From: Adiantum capillus-veneris
Taxonomy: Eukaryota > Streptophyta > Polypodiopsida > Polypodiales > Pteridaceae
Direction: 5' to 3'
Assembly (NCBI GenBank): GCA_014529385.2
Contig: CM043964.1
Coordinates: forward strand, 102,008,087-102,072,086
Length of the DNA: 64,000 nt
Each line of letters starts with the position of its first letter. Position 1 is the first letter of the stretch. Below the pieces are notes generated by a model. It searched no databases, had not been told where the DNA came from, and worked only from the letters and a program-made list of their open reading frames with translations. Shown one piece after another: positions 32,088 to 43,020 of this stretch. The position numbers were made by a program, and so were the translations under genes.

Positions 32088-33634
32088 TGTAACATTTAAT
32101 GGCCTACTAACTTGTGTGTAGCGGAAAATAGCATGAACATAGTGAGATTTCATTAGAATAGATTACTAATGAGCATAACAAGAGTGCTTGGGTGGAGAGA
32201 GAAACAAAAAGCATAACACCTAGTTAGATAGCTATTGACAGCAGTTGAGGACCAAATTTACATGAGCCGGTCCCCCCTCCAAAAGGCTTTGCATTATAGG
32301 TTTCTCCCATCAAGAGATTTTACAATACAATTCTTTGTGTTCCTTCAATACTAGCTAGTGCAATGATGATGGAAGCTTCAAGCACTAAGCAAAACACTTA
32401 TAAAACACAACATCAATTCCCTCACGGTCTCAGACCCAAGACCTCACACACCTTCGAAGATGGTGAGAGCTAGCGGGGTATGAGAGTAGATTGAGAGGAA
32501 GAAGGAGTAGTCTTACGAGAAAGATGTACATCTCTCACGTAATCAGTCATATTAGCATAGCATAGCTTAGTAATTAGCATGGTAGAGGAGATGAGCATGA
32601 ATTGAAGCTTGGCTCTTGGTTGGATTTGCATCACAAAGCCAAGAGTTGTTGGTGTAGGCCTCGCTTCTCACAAGCTTGGAGTAGGTGATAAGCTTTCCAT
32701 TGAAGCTTGAGAAGGAGAGAGAGAGTCTTCTTGCTCCGCACATGAGATTGTGTGAGTGTGTGTGTGATAATGACTTGACAAATCAGCCCCCTCTCTCTCT
32801 TGGTTGACCCCTCTTGCATTTTACTCATGGCACCCCATTGGACCTCTCCCAGCTTAGCCAATGAAAATTAAGCAACATAAGTGATAGCCTTCTGACATGT
32901 GGCCCCCTTTCCCCTTTTGTGAGAGCTATAGGTAATTAATTAATGCAACTAAACTCTCATTGGACCCCTTTGTCTCCTGGCCAATAGGAATCAAGCAAGC
33001 CAGTGGGCTGTTGAATGCTCATTGGACCCCCTGGGAGTCCTCTAGAGAGATTAATTCTTATTGGTTCTTTTATTAAGTGTTTTTAAATTAATTAAACTAG
33101 ATTTATTGTAGCTTAATTCTCATTGGTCCACCTCCATGGCCATCCAATAGGAATTGAATACACCTTGTGGGCTAGGGAGCTGACATGTGTCCCTCATTCC
33201 CTTTGTGTAAAGGAAGCTTGTGAGTGTGTGTGTGTGTGTGATTCTCTCTCATCCCCTACTTCAGGGCTCACCCCCTCCTATGTAGGACTCATTGAAGACT
33301 TTTTGTACACACACAAAGCATCCAATTTTCCTAAGCTTTGCCCTTTGGGCACAACCTTTGAATTTTGGAACCTTAGCATTTTGGAAGTCTTAATGGGTTG
33401 AACCTTAGGGTCTTTAAAGCCCATTGTTGCACATTGCTCTTTTGCAGATGCCCCCCCCCCCCCCCCCCCCCCCCCCTTTTGATCCCTATTTTCCCTCCTT
33501 TGGATCCCTACTGTGGCCGGTCTGCTAGCTTAACAAATATTCTAGCTTTTTCTCCCCTGGTACTTCTCCATGTTAAATGATCAATTTAACATGAAAAAAT
33601 CATTTAGGTGAATTAGATATTAGTTATTATGACA
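32088..33634 (-). repeat. Element B 3' LTR
   Basis: Full-length relative of 8413-10017 with the same termini. Contains a run of 26 C at 33451-33476 where sister LTRs have 7-8 C or short C runs. Followed by the purine tract at 33635-33648. Confidence 0.92.
33451..33476. repeat. (C)26 homopolymer
   Basis: 26 consecutive C on the plus strand, G on the element's own strand. Confidence 0.9.
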
Positions 33635-33984
33635 TTACCTCTCTCTTGAAATCATAGTCGTCCTTGACTATGGGGTAGAGAAGATAAAGCCTATTCATTA
33701 GTCCTTTTTCTAGCAGGTAGAGGATCCCTATGTTACCCTACGACATCGTTCCAGAATGGATGACTAATCCATTTGGCGCTTGAGAGCTTAAGCTGCCGCA
33801 AGCATGTCTGCACATTAGTCCTATCAATCTTTCATAGTAGAGTGACAAGCTCTACTTGGTGTTTGGGAGACGTCGTCTTCACAAACTTGATCTAAGCATG
33901 CATACTACTTAACATTTGTGCACAATAAAGAAAAAGAGAGTCTTATACGACAAAAACTTTGTTCATTTTAGACATTTGTACATT

Positions 33985-34652
33985 TGCTTACTCTAGGGAA
34001 GCATTGTAAGCATTGACAAGGTTTAGGTTATCCTTTAATTGTATGTCTTGCATCCATCTAGCATCTTCAAAAGGATGATTCTTAAACTTAATAAGATATC
34101 GTCAGATAGTCTTACCGCCTATTAATACCTTGTCTTCATGTCGGAGAATGGACTCGGGATGCAATACCTCTTCTAGGTCCTCGATTTTCGGTGGGTCTTC
34201 AATAGTTGGTTCTTGAGGTGGCTCTCCTTTGTAAGGCTTTAGTAGGCTCACATGAAAAGCATTGTATATCAGCCAATGGCTGGGCAACTTGAGTTGATAG
34301 GCCATCTGATTGATTGGTCTAAGAATCAGGAAGGGACCATAGTACCTTTTTGCTAACCTAGCATAGTACTTTTGGTGTCCCGTAGGATTCTTGCCCATCG
34401 TGTGTGCCTTAATCGAGCCTTAGGAAATTTAAGTAAGACCCAATCATTTTCTTTAAAGGCTTGGGCTTTTCTGTGCTTATTAGCAGCAGCCTTTTGCCTT
34501 TGCTGTGAGATAGAGATAGCATCCTTAATCTTTTGGAAAGATTCTTGTAGGTCTCGGCTATACTCATCTGCAACGAAGATCTTCCCGTGTACTTTGAGTA
34601 GAAGGGGACTTTTTGATCTTCCCTCAATTACCTCGAAAAAGGTGCTTTTCAA
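33985..34652 (-). pseudogene. Element B integrase C-terminus and chromodomain
   Basis: Minus-strand text runs from an integrase C-terminal region (FIEVIEGRSKSP-like start, WARILRDTKSTM) through YYGPFLILRPINQMAYQLKLP and FHVSLLKPYKGEPP to a chromodomain: PESILRHEDKVLIGGKTI, a TGA at about 34102-34104, then YLIKFKNHPFEDARW. Chromodomains steer chromoviral integration to marked chromatin. The stop sits inside the chromodomain and a CGA codon there would need only one transition to give it. A frameshift lies near 34400. Confidence 0.85.
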
Positions 34653-34714
34653 GTATGTACAGTGTTATTGTAGGCATACTCCACTAAGGGTAAGTACTTC
34701 TCCCATTGGGACCT

Positions 34715-35503
34715 TTAATCTGCTTCCGTTACATAGGCTTTTAGTAGGTCAAGAATTGTTAGGTTAGCTATTTCACTTTGGCCATCCGTTTGCGGGTGAT
34801 AGGCCGTAGAGAAGTTTAGCCTTGTCCCTAAATTCTCAAAGAGACCCTTCCAAAAATTACTGGTCATTCTAGGATCTCTAACCAATCCTATGGACATTGG
34901 CAATCCATGGTACTTGAAGATATGTGAAATGAAGAGGGTTGCCATTTGATGGGTTTTGATAGTCCTTTTGACAAGTATAACATGAGCTTGTTTATTGAAC
35001 TTGTCTACTATCGTCCATATTCCCGTATTCCGATGGATAGATTTAGGCAATCCAAAGATAAAATCCATGGATATGCTCTCCCATGGTGAATTAGGGATTG
35101 GCAACTACTCTTGTATGTTTTCTTTCATGGTAGGCCAATAGAAATATGTTTCAATACCTTTTAGGGTAGACTGAATCCCTCTATGCTCTGCATAAGGAGG
35201 AGCACGAGATTCATACATTACTTTCTCACGTAGTGAGTTAGTAACACATAGTCTATTTCCATAGAGAAGATAACCATCTTGTAAAGTAAATGGTTCCTCT
35301 TTCTTTCCTAATGCAAGGGCTGAAATCACATCTCTAAAATCGGGATCAATAGCATACTCATCTATCATAGAAGATAGATCATTGTGAGTTGCTATGGAAA
35401 CCACATTCACTCTCAGCCGTCTTGAGAGTGCATCGACTACTTGATTATGTTGCCAGCAGTGTAAGCAATATGAAAATGAAATTGAAAAAGATAATTTTTC
35501 CAC
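34715..35503 (-). pseudogene. Element B integrase zinc region and core
   Basis: 35503-35105 covers the end of RNase H (NQVVDALSRRL) and the zinc-binding region (YAEHRGIQSTLKGIETYFYWPTMKENI). 35104-34715 is the catalytic core with SMDFIFGLP (first Asp), DPRMTSNFWK (second Asp) and HPQTDGQSEIAN (Glu). The order is normal for Ty3 pol. The frame is broken at about 35105 and again at about 34710. Confidence 0.88.
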
Positions 35504-35529
35504 CTCATTTGTTTGTCGGAGAGCTTGGT

Positions 35530-36577
35530 CTACGTAATGAAGTACTTAAGACTTTGGTAATCGGTCCGCAGAATGAAAAGAGTCCCAAATAAATAGTGCT
35601 TCCATGATTCTAAGGCATGTAGAACTGCGAGGAGTTCCTTTTCATATATGCCTAGAGCTTGCTCAACAGGGTCAAGCCTTCGACTTTCATAGGCTATGGC
35701 ATGCCCTTCTTGGAGCAAAACAGCTCCAAGGAAATCACCACAAGCGTCACATTGGACCTCAAATGGCTTTGAGAGATCCGATAGTGTAAGCACATGTTGA
35801 GAGATATGCTTTTCTTTAAGATTTTCGAAAGCATTGTTCTCCTTGGCAGACCATGTATACCTAACATTTTTCTTTTTTAGGTCATGTAATGGTCCTGCAA
35901 TTTGTGAGAACTTTTCTATGAAGCGTCTATAGTATGCACACATACCTATAAAGTTTCTTAGTTCATGAAGATTCCTTGGTTTAGGCCATCCTTTTATTAC
36001 CTCTAACTTTGATGGATCCATTTGGATGCCATCTTGAGAGATAATGTGACCTAAATACTGAATCTCTTGTAAAAAAACTCACTTTTCTTTCGATTAACAT
36101 AAAGTTTATTCTTTGTTAAGACTTGAAATATTACCTAGAGGTGTTGCTTGTGTTCGTCTAGTGAATTAGAGTAGATGATAAGATCATCAAAGAACACTCC
36201 AGTAAAGGTTCGGTGAGGCCTAAATAGCTTCTCCATCAAGCGGTTGAATGTGGTTTGTGCATTGGTCAAGCCAAAACGCATAACAATGTATTCGTAAAGA
36301 CCAAATGTAGTGCGAAATGTGGTCTTTACAATGTCTGATCAACTATCCTTATTTGATGGTAGCCACTTTTTAGGTCAATCCTACTGAAGTAGGTCAATCC
36401 TTGTAGCTTATCAAATAGGTCTTCTACATGTGGAATGGGAAATCCTATTTTAGTGCTCTATAGTCGACACACATATGATATGTGCCGTCTTTCTTTTGCA
36501 CTAATGAAACGGGTGAGCAAAATGGAGATGAGCTAGGCCTAACCATGTCCTTTTCAACTAATTCATGCACTTGCCGC
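35530..36577 (-). pseudogene. Element B RNase H and RT (C-terminal part)
   Basis: 36021-35530 holds the RT connection (PRNLHELRNFIGMCAYYRRF) and RNase H (FEVQCDACGDFLGAVLLQ, YEKELLAVLHALESWKHYL). 36009-36577 is RT palm, homologous to element A 10428-10990, with several frameshifts. Element C is inserted at 36578 within the RT fingers. Confidence 0.87.
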
Positions 36578-36788
36578 TGACGAGAGCAAAGCGAACCCCG
36601 AACCCCCGACGGCCTCTAAAACACCGGGGACCGAATGGCGCACCTCGAGCCTGTCATGGTAAAGCAAACAGGGGGCACCACCTAGCTTCAGCGGCTAGGA
36701 CGCAAACAACACACCACCATAACAAAGGTTTCATCCAAGAGAGATGGATGCTTGGGAGTAATGATGAAGAGGAAAGGGAATGAGATCA

Positions 36789-36840
<52 letters not shown>

Positions 36841-38160
36841 AGGGAGGGGGTATAGTGGCTTAGTACTTAGGCACCACAAAAGGATGGCGAATCCGCACAC
36901 CCTTCACACATACACAAGCTCACTCCAAAACACAAGACTAAGCGGCGATTCCGCACACCTCACATGGGCAAAACATTGCAAGAAAACATACTCACAAAAC
37001 CTCAAGCTTTATTTAGAGAATTAGGCAATGAAATGGGGAGCATAGGGTAGGGGAATGAGAAGGGAGAGAGTGGTAGAGCACATGGCGGATAGGTGGGAGT
37101 TGATGGCGAAGACTCGCACGAGGATTATGGCCATCATCCTTCATTTAGTTGCCCTTCATCTTCCATAGCCAAGGGTGTAGAGGTCATGCTCAAGACAAGC
37201 ATGGTGATTGCGGTGATGGTGATGGTGATGGTGTGGATGTGTGTGTGTGTGCACTAGGCACACACAGTGCATAGTGTGTTCTTTGGTGATGTTGTGTGTT
37301 TTTGTGTGATGGTGACCCCTCTTTATATAGGGGAGGAGGGGGGAGAAATTCTAGAATTTAGAAATGAAGAAATCATTATCTACATAGGCCATGTGACTGT
37401 GGGCCCCACTTGTCTGGCTGTGTGTATATGTGCCAGAACAGCAGTCTCATGAGAGAGAGACTAAGAGAGAGAGATGGGTTGATGAAAAAAAGTGAGAGGT
37501 GACATGGAGAATAAAGTAATTACAAGAGGGGAGAGAGAGGAGTGTGTTCAGAGGTGAATCTGTGTGCAGATGTGTGTGAACACAAGAAAAATCAGGTAAC
37601 CACCGGGTGGGGATGGGTCTGTGGGCACCTTTTTTAGTGAAACTGAGTGTGTGTGAGTGTGGGGGAGGTTATTTAGCTACAAGACAAGAGACATGGCGCC
37701 CTTTAGAGAGAGGGGGGGTATTTGGGTCATGGGATATGATAGGAGAGAGAAAGGGGGGGTGGGGTATACTATTTTGGAAGATAGGGTAAGTTGCATGTGA
37801 GTTAGGGTGCATTATTGGTGAGTTAGAATGCATTATTGGTGAGAGGTGGGGTAGCTTGAGGGGATAGAGAAAGGAGAAAGGACAAGGGGAAGAGAGAGGG
37901 GGTTGACCTTTTGAGTGGAGGAGAGGAAAAGGGACACCCGACGGGGCAACAGTGAAGAAAAAAGAGGCAAGGTGGGGATGGGCTACCCGCAGGCATGAGG
38001 TGGCCTATTTTACCTTTCTTATATATTTACATAATCATACTTTATTTTTTTCTTACTTTTTCCAATGCCTTTTATCACTCCCTCCCTAAGAGGGGGTTTT
38101 CATGGGGTGGGGACGAGAGAAGAGGGGTATGGGAGCTTGGCTTGTGAAAAGCCCCCATCA
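36578..38160 (-). repeat. Element C 3' LTR
   Basis: TGACGAGAGCAAAG...AAGCCCCCATCA. Contains a (GA)n tract at 36792-36836 and a GT-rich zone at about 37225-37255. Short frames inside (such as 37267-37452) occur in both LTRs and are not considered genes. Confidence 0.93.
36792..36836. repeat. (GA)n microsatellite in the LTR
   Basis: About 45 bases of GA; the sister LTR has a slightly shorter, interrupted tract at 44004-44050. Confidence 0.95.
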
Positions 38161-38752
38161 TGGGCAAGATTGCTTCCTTACCAAATACTAGATGATACGG
38201 TGTGAATCCCAAGGATGTACGAAATGAAGTTCTGTAGGCCCATAAAGATGGTAGTAGATACTTATCCCAGTCTCCAGGATGATTGTTTACCTGCTTGGTA
38301 ATAATTTTAGAAACCATTCCATTTACCTTTTCAACTAGGCCATTACATTGAGGGTAATATGGTGAAGAGTGCCTCCTTGTAATGCCCAGTTTCTGCATTA
38401 ATTCTCCTACCAAGTCTGCTCTGAAACCTGGCCCTCTATCAGAGATGATCTCTAAAGGTGTGCCAAACCTACAGCATATGTGATCGTAGATAAATTTAGC
38501 TACCTCTACCGCTGTGATTCTAGTGGTGGCTGTAGCCTTTGCCCATCTAGTCATGTAGTCGACCCCCATGATAACGTAGAATTTTCCTGAGTTGGCCCTA
38601 GGTAATGGCCCAATGGCATCGATACCCCATTTTTCAAATGGGCCATATGAGAGAATAGGTGTCTGTGGTTCAGGCATAAGTGACCTAGTGCCGGCCTTTT
38701 GACACAACTTACATGTTTTGCACCAGTGGTGTACATCACGGTTGAGGCTAGG
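38161..38752 (-). CDS. Element C integrase, C-terminally truncated
   Basis: Follows a TAG at 38753-38755 in the same frame as RNase H. It contains the second half of the zinc region (CKTCKLCQKAG), then the core: GIDAIGPLP with the first catalytic Asp, DRGPGFRADL with the second, and QCNGLVEKVNG with the catalytic Glu. It continues to YHLVFGKEAILP, a conserved point in plant Ty3 integrases, and two codons later the LTR begins. The GPY/F-type C-terminal domain is absent. The frame stays open into the LTR (to 38075), adding about 28 LTR-encoded residues. Confidence 0.9.
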
Positions 38753-40306
38753 CTATATGAAGCCTGCCTGCAAGATTTTCCTACTTTTTATGTCTAGGGC
38801 AAAGTGACCACCACAAACCCCGTCGTGACAGCTAGCAATTACTCCCGTGATTTCCTGAGAGAGAGGGACCTTCCTGAGTATTTGGTCCTTACCCTTACAG
38901 TACAAACCGTCATTGATGAGTCGATACCTTGTGGCCTTCTGCGTGAGCCATTGCTTCTGTCCCTTTGTTAAATCTGATGGGCATTCCCCTGTTTCCAAAA
39001 AATGCATGATGTCAAGCAAGGCATCACTGCCTTGAAATAGAGGGAGCTTTAGTTTTATTGCTCCAACCACCACTTCCTGTAGTCTTTCACTTGTTAGGGC
39101 ATCTGCTTCTTGGTTTTGAGCCCTTGGGACATGGTGTATTTGAACTTCTTCAAACTTACCCAACAAGGTTTTTACACCACTTAAGTGAGTCCTTAAACTA
39201 GGATTCTTGCATGTCCATGCTCCATTTACTTGCCTTACCAGAAGTAGAGCATCCCCAAATACATTAAGGCGTTGTACACCTTGCGAGACGCACCATTGTA
39301 GACCCTTGGTTAGTGCTGCATACTCAGCGTCATTGTTAGAATGTGAATCTAACAATTGGCCCAATGAAAATACCTTTGTCCCTTTGTCATCAAAGACCAC
39401 TATGCCTGCAGCTGCTTTGTCGGACGCTCGCTTGTAGGCTCCATCAAAGTAGAGAGAGTATGCTCCTTCTACCATCGGTGGTACTGGAGGTAATCGGACT
39501 TCTCCTTCCTTAGATTTCTTCTCCTTCCTTTCAAAGACTTGGTAGGTCATGAGTCCCCCCAAACTTGCCCTTGTCGTGCTTTCTACCTGTACCGTGTAGT
39601 CAAACTCTTGCAGACGAACTAGCCATTTAGTAATTCTAGCAGACACATCCATGTGTTGTACAACATAGGGAAATATTTCATCCGTGGTTAGAATCACAAA
39701 TTGCTTAGGCAGCAAATATGACCTAAACTTTGTAGTTGCAAATCTAAGAGCTAGGACTAAGTGTTCCACATGGGTGAAACCTTTCTCTCCTGCTGTCATC
39801 ATTCGACTAGAGAAGTAGATTGGCCTCATGAAAGATGTCGTCGTATCCTTTTGGAGTAGCACAACCCCCAATGAGTCATCACCAACACTTGAGGTGACAT
39901 AGAATTTTTCATCCCACTTAGGTGGTGAGATAGTTGGCAGAGTGGCTAAGACCTCCTTTACCTTGTTGTAGTGATGTTCGCTTTCCTCGTCCCAAGTGAA
40001 AGTTGATCTTTGAGTGAGTTGTTGCAGTGGTAGAACAAGTTGTGATAGTAGATGTATGAATCTACTTAAGTACCTCACCTTCTGTAGAAAAGAGACCAGT
40101 TGACGTGCGGTCGTTGGTGAAGGTAGGGCTATGAGTGCAGACACCTTACTTGGGTCGGCGTTGATACCTTTTGCTGAAATTTCATGGCCTAGTAGAATGA
40201 CTTTACTCTCCCCAATGTGGCATTTATCCACATTTAATTGCCCACCTATGCTCTGCAACCTGGCCAAACCTTCAGTTACCTTTTCTAAATGTGAAATACG
40301 GGAGCT
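38753..40306 (-). CDS. Element C RT thumb, RNase H, second RNase H, integrase N-terminus
   Basis: Open for 517 codons between a TAG at 40307-40309 and a TAG at 38753-38755, both in frame with the flanking segments. Residues counted from 40267: RT connection (1-115); a first RNase H (about 120-230) whose first catalytic position is lost (VTSSVGDDSLGVV in place of the usual TDAS); a linker with KRKEKKSKEGE-like charge; a second RNase H (about 270-395) with complete catalytic set D275 (YFDGAY), E315 (NNDAEY), D339 (VFGDA) and D389 (QEADAL). Then the integrase zinc region with HDGVCGGH (481-488). The second domain is of the plant/archaeal-like type that Tat elements acquired. Confidence 0.9.
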   Translation of the reverse strand, partial: SSRISHLEKVTEGLARLQSIGGQLNVDKCHIGESKVILLGHEISAKGINADPSKVSALIALPSPTTARQLVSFLQKVRYLSRFIHLLSQLVLPLQQLTQRSTFTWDEESEHHYNKVKEVLATLPTISPPKWDEKFYVTSSVGDDSLGVVLLQKDTTTSFMRPIYFSSRMMTAGEKGFTHVEHLVLALRFATTKFRSYLLPKQFVILTTDEIFPYVVQHMDVSARITKWLVRLQEFDYTVQVESTTRASLGGLMTYQVFERKEKKSKEGEVRLPPVPPMVEGAYSLYFDGAYKRASDKAAAGIVVFDDKGTKVFSLGQLLDSHSNNDAEYAALTKGLQWCVSQGVQRLNVFGDALLLVRQVNGAWTCKNPSLRTHLSGVKTLLGKFEEVQIHHVPRAQNQEADALTSERLQEVVVGAIKLKLPLFQGSDALLDIMHFLETGECPSDLTKGQKQWLTQKATRYRLINDGLYCKGKDQILRKVPLSQEITGVIASCHDGVCGGHFALDIKSRKILQAGFI

Positions 40307-41617
40307 CTATATACAAAAATCATCAATGAACACTCTTATGGATGTTCCAAAGAACGGTTGAAAAACATATGTGACATATCTTTGGAATGTGGCAGGTGCA
40401 TTTGTGAGACCAAATGGCATAACCCTGTATGCAAAACAACCCCATGGCGTGATAAAAGTGGTTTTTAGCTGATCTTCCAAGGCTATGCGTATTTGAAAGT
40501 ATCCAGAATAACCATCACAGACGGTATAGCATTCAAAACCCGCTACTTCATTCAGAATTTCATCCAAGAAAGTGAGAGGAAAGTGGTCTCTCTTTGTAGC
40601 TGCATTTAGTGGTTTGTAGTCAACACAGACCCTCCACTTACCATTCTTTTTAGGCATCACCACTACGGGTGACACCCATTCTGTGTTTTCTACAGGATAG
40701 ATGAATCCCGCCTCCAGCAATTTCCTTACTTCGGCCAAGAGTGCCTTTTCTTGTATGACCCCCAGTCGTCGTAGCTTTTGCACAATTGGTTTTACCCCTT
40801 CCTTCAGCTTAATATGATGTTCCACCACTGTAATGCCTGTGATTCTTTCGTAGTTGTCAATGAACAGGCTAGGAAATCCCATCAACATTTGCAAAAAACT
40901 ATCTTTCTCCTCAAGTGTTAATTCCGTAGACAACATACCCTTCAACCTACTTCCTCCTAGGCTAGGTGATTTGCTCTCTTCTTCATTGGGTTGCCCTTTT
41001 GGTGATGGATCACCAGTTGTGCTTACCCTTTGTGGATCCTTCATAATGATACCCATCACATCAATGGAACTGTCACTTTCGTCGGTGGATGTGGTCTCCT
41101 CCTCAGAACTGGAAGATTCGCTAGTGGTATCATCTGCCGATGTTTCCAGATTCATTTGCTTCTGCTTGCCAATCCTCATGTCGTAGTAGATTGTCTCCCC
41201 TTTCTTACCGGTCATGCGTAGAAGGCCAGTACCCCAGTCCTGTTTTGCCTTCATGGCCATCAACCATGGCCTTCCCAAAATTAGTGGATAGCCCTCCCCC
41301 TTAGTAGGCGTTACAAAAACATCTACCTCTACCTCAGTGTTGAAAGCTTTGATTTTCACGGCACTTACCACACCCACACACTTTACTTTTGCGTTGTTTG
41401 CCATCTTTGCCTTGCATGGAGAAGGCCTGTGAACCTCGAGCCCTAATCGAAGCATCATAGCTTCGCTCATTACACAGATTTGTGCACCTCCATCAATGTA
41501 GGTGTTTCCAACCCTCTTTCCTTTTATGTTTATGTCGACAATTGGAAGGATGTCATCCATGTTGCATCCCAAAATTGCTCCGGCTACCTTTGTTTTGGAG
41601 CGTCTTGTACTTACCAT
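40307..41617 (-). CDS. Element C protease and reverse transcriptase
   Basis: 436 codons in the gag frame, starting 16 codons after the gag stop. Protease: YIDGGAQICVM with DGGA at residues 42-45 (in place of DSGA), and LILGRPWL at about 112-119. A Ser/Glu/Thr-rich linker spans 160-190. RT: WVSPVVVMPKKNGKWRVCVD (314-333), CDGYSGYFQIRI with the first catalytic Asp (368), MPFGLTNAPATF (400-411) and FIDD with the Asp pair (430-433). A TAG then interrupts the RT thumb. The DGGA variant occurs in other Ty3 and pararetroviral proteases, so it need not be inactive. Confidence 0.92.
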   Translation of the reverse strand: MVSTRRSKTKVAGAILGCNMDDILPIVDINIKGKRVGNTYIDGGAQICVMSEAMMLRLGLEVHRPSPCKAKMANNAKVKCVGVVSAVKIKAFNTEVEVDVFVTPTKGEGYPLILGRPWLMAMKAKQDWGTGLLRMTGKKGETIYYDMRIGKQKQMNLETSADDTTSESSSSEEETTSTDESDSSIDVMGIIMKDPQRVSTTGDPSPKGQPNEEESKSPSLGGSRLKGMLSTELTLEEKDSFLQMLMGFPSLFIDNYERITGITVVEHHIKLKEGVKPIVQKLRRLGVIQEKALLAEVRKLLEAGFIYPVENTEWVSPVVVMPKKNGKWRVCVDYKPLNAATKRDHFPLTFLDEILNEVAGFECYTVCDGYSGYFQIRIALEDQLKTTFITPWGCFAYRVMPFGLTNAPATFQRYVTYVFQPFFGTSIRVFIDDFCI

Positions 41618-41665
41618 TTTAGACCATTGTCACCTTAGTTTTGGTGCAAGATGTAGCAGCTGTGG

Positions 41666-42937
41666 TCATGTAATCTTCGGTCCTTGATCTGCCACATCCA
41701 ATGTTAGATCATAGGGCTTAGAACTTTCCCCTAGCTGGAAGTCGGTGATGCCCAATTTCCGTCGTGGCCTAGATGGCCTCTTGCTAGTTTCTCCTCTCAT
41801 GCTTCTCTCATCATCTGATTGTGTAGCCTTCTCCATCCTAGCTCTTTTCACAGTCATGGCCTCAAGTGGTTCTAAAAAGGTTACCTTCTCCTTACCCTTG
41901 TCCCTCTCCTTTGCTTTGGGTGGATCCACTACTACGGCTTTTCCTTTCTCTTCTAGCCTTATGATGTTTACAGGGCGATCAGGTGGTGGGGCTGGTGGAA
42001 GAGGTGGAATGGATGCTTGTAGTGGTGTCTGGGGTGGACGTAGAATTTGTGTTGGTGGGGGTGGTGCTCGGGGTGGGGGTGTTCTTTCTCTAGGGGGTGA
42101 CAATTGGTTCCTCCTACCTCCTCTATTATAGTTTTGTCGTGGTTTGGGACAGTAGTACATACCGTGACCGTCTTCTCCGCAGTTGTAGCAATGATACTCC
42201 CTGTTTTGTCGTCGTGCTCTTCCAGGGTCTTGATCTCTTTCTTGACTCCTCCCTTGTTGTATTAAGTGGACAGACAAATTCTGCAGTTGGTCAGTAATAT
42301 GGGCCAACATATCTTGTTGGTCATCTCTTACCCCAAGAGCCGGTGGTGGTGGTGGAATGGTGGTTGTCGTAGTTGCTGATCGACGCGATGTTCCTGATTC
42401 TGTTGACTCGGTTTCTTTGGCTTTCATTCGCAGCTTCTTGTCCTTAAGGCGAGCAATCTCAACGGCTAACTCGTACGTAGCCGGGAATCTACCTTTCACC
42501 TTCTCCTTGAGAAGCGGCCATAAGCCATGCGTGAACCGATCTTTTTTTAGGAAATCGGGTGCAGCTTCCCCCCTTGCCAATGACTCAACCCACCGTTCCC
42601 ACAAATCCACAAACTTGGACTCATAGGTGGCATATTCTAAAAGACCCTCCTGCTTCAAGTCTCTCATCTTGTCCCACAACTTTTCTGAAGTGGTACCTCC
42701 CCCAAAGCGCCTCTTAAAAGCGGTTTTTAAGGGTTCCCAGTCATCCTTGGTTGCTTGTGGAAGTGCATTGTACCATGATCTAGCTTCTAGCTTCATGAGA
42801 TGCTTAATGATTCTAACCCGGGATTCATCCGTATCTTTGTTGCTCACTACACATACTACTTCAAAGTCATCTAGGAAGTCTGTTACCAAATCCTCCCCCT
42901 TCTTTCCTTTAAATGTTGGAAATGCTACACTTGCCAT
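41666..42937 (-). CDS. Element C gag
   Basis: Intact Gag of about 423 residues from the ATG at 42937 (MASVAFPTFKGKKGEDLV); the frame is open 10 codons further upstream without an ATG. Capsid part: EARSWYNALP, DDWEPLKTAFKRRFGG and ERWVESLARG, the layout of plant Ty3 capsids. A Thr/Pro tract follows, then one zinc knuckle CYNCGEDGHGMYYC (CX2CX4HX4C) at about residues 250-263, then a Pro/Arg-rich tail. It ends in TGA. Pol continues in the same frame after one more TGA, so readthrough or a sense codon at both positions in the ancestor is plausible. Confidence 0.92.
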   Translation of the reverse strand: MASVAFPTFKGKKGEDLVTDFLDDFEVVCVVSNKDTDESRVRIIKHLMKLEARSWYNALPQATKDDWEPLKTAFKRRFGGGTTSEKLWDKMRDLKQEGLLEYATYESKFVDLWERWVESLARGEAAPDFLKKDRFTHGLWPLLKEKVKGRFPATYELAVEIARLKDKKLRMKAKETESTESGTSRRSATTTTTIPPPPPALGVRDDQQDMLAHITDQLQNLSVHLIQQGRSQERDQDPGRARRQNREYHCYNCGEDGHGMYYCPKPRQNYNRGGRRNQLSPPRERTPPPRAPPPPTQILRPPQTPLQASIPPLPPAPPPDRPVNIIRLEEKGKAVVVDPPKAKERDKGKEKVTFLEPLEAMTVKRARMEKATQSDDERSMRGETSKRPSRPRRKLGITDFQLGESSKPYDLTLDVADQGPKIT

Positions 42938-43020
42938 GATTACTGAGAGAGAGCTAGAAAGACACACTGCTTAACTTGCAAAAGTTTTTTTCTTCTTTAC
43001 AAGGAGGCGTGTATACCCTC

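Noticed and set aside
37267-37452. 61-residue ORF repeated identically at 44482-44667
   Set aside because: It lies inside both LTRs of element C; identity reflects LTR duplication, not selection on a protein.
41745-42131. Plus-strand Gly-rich ORF
   Set aside because: Antisense of the Pro/Arg-rich gag tail of element C.
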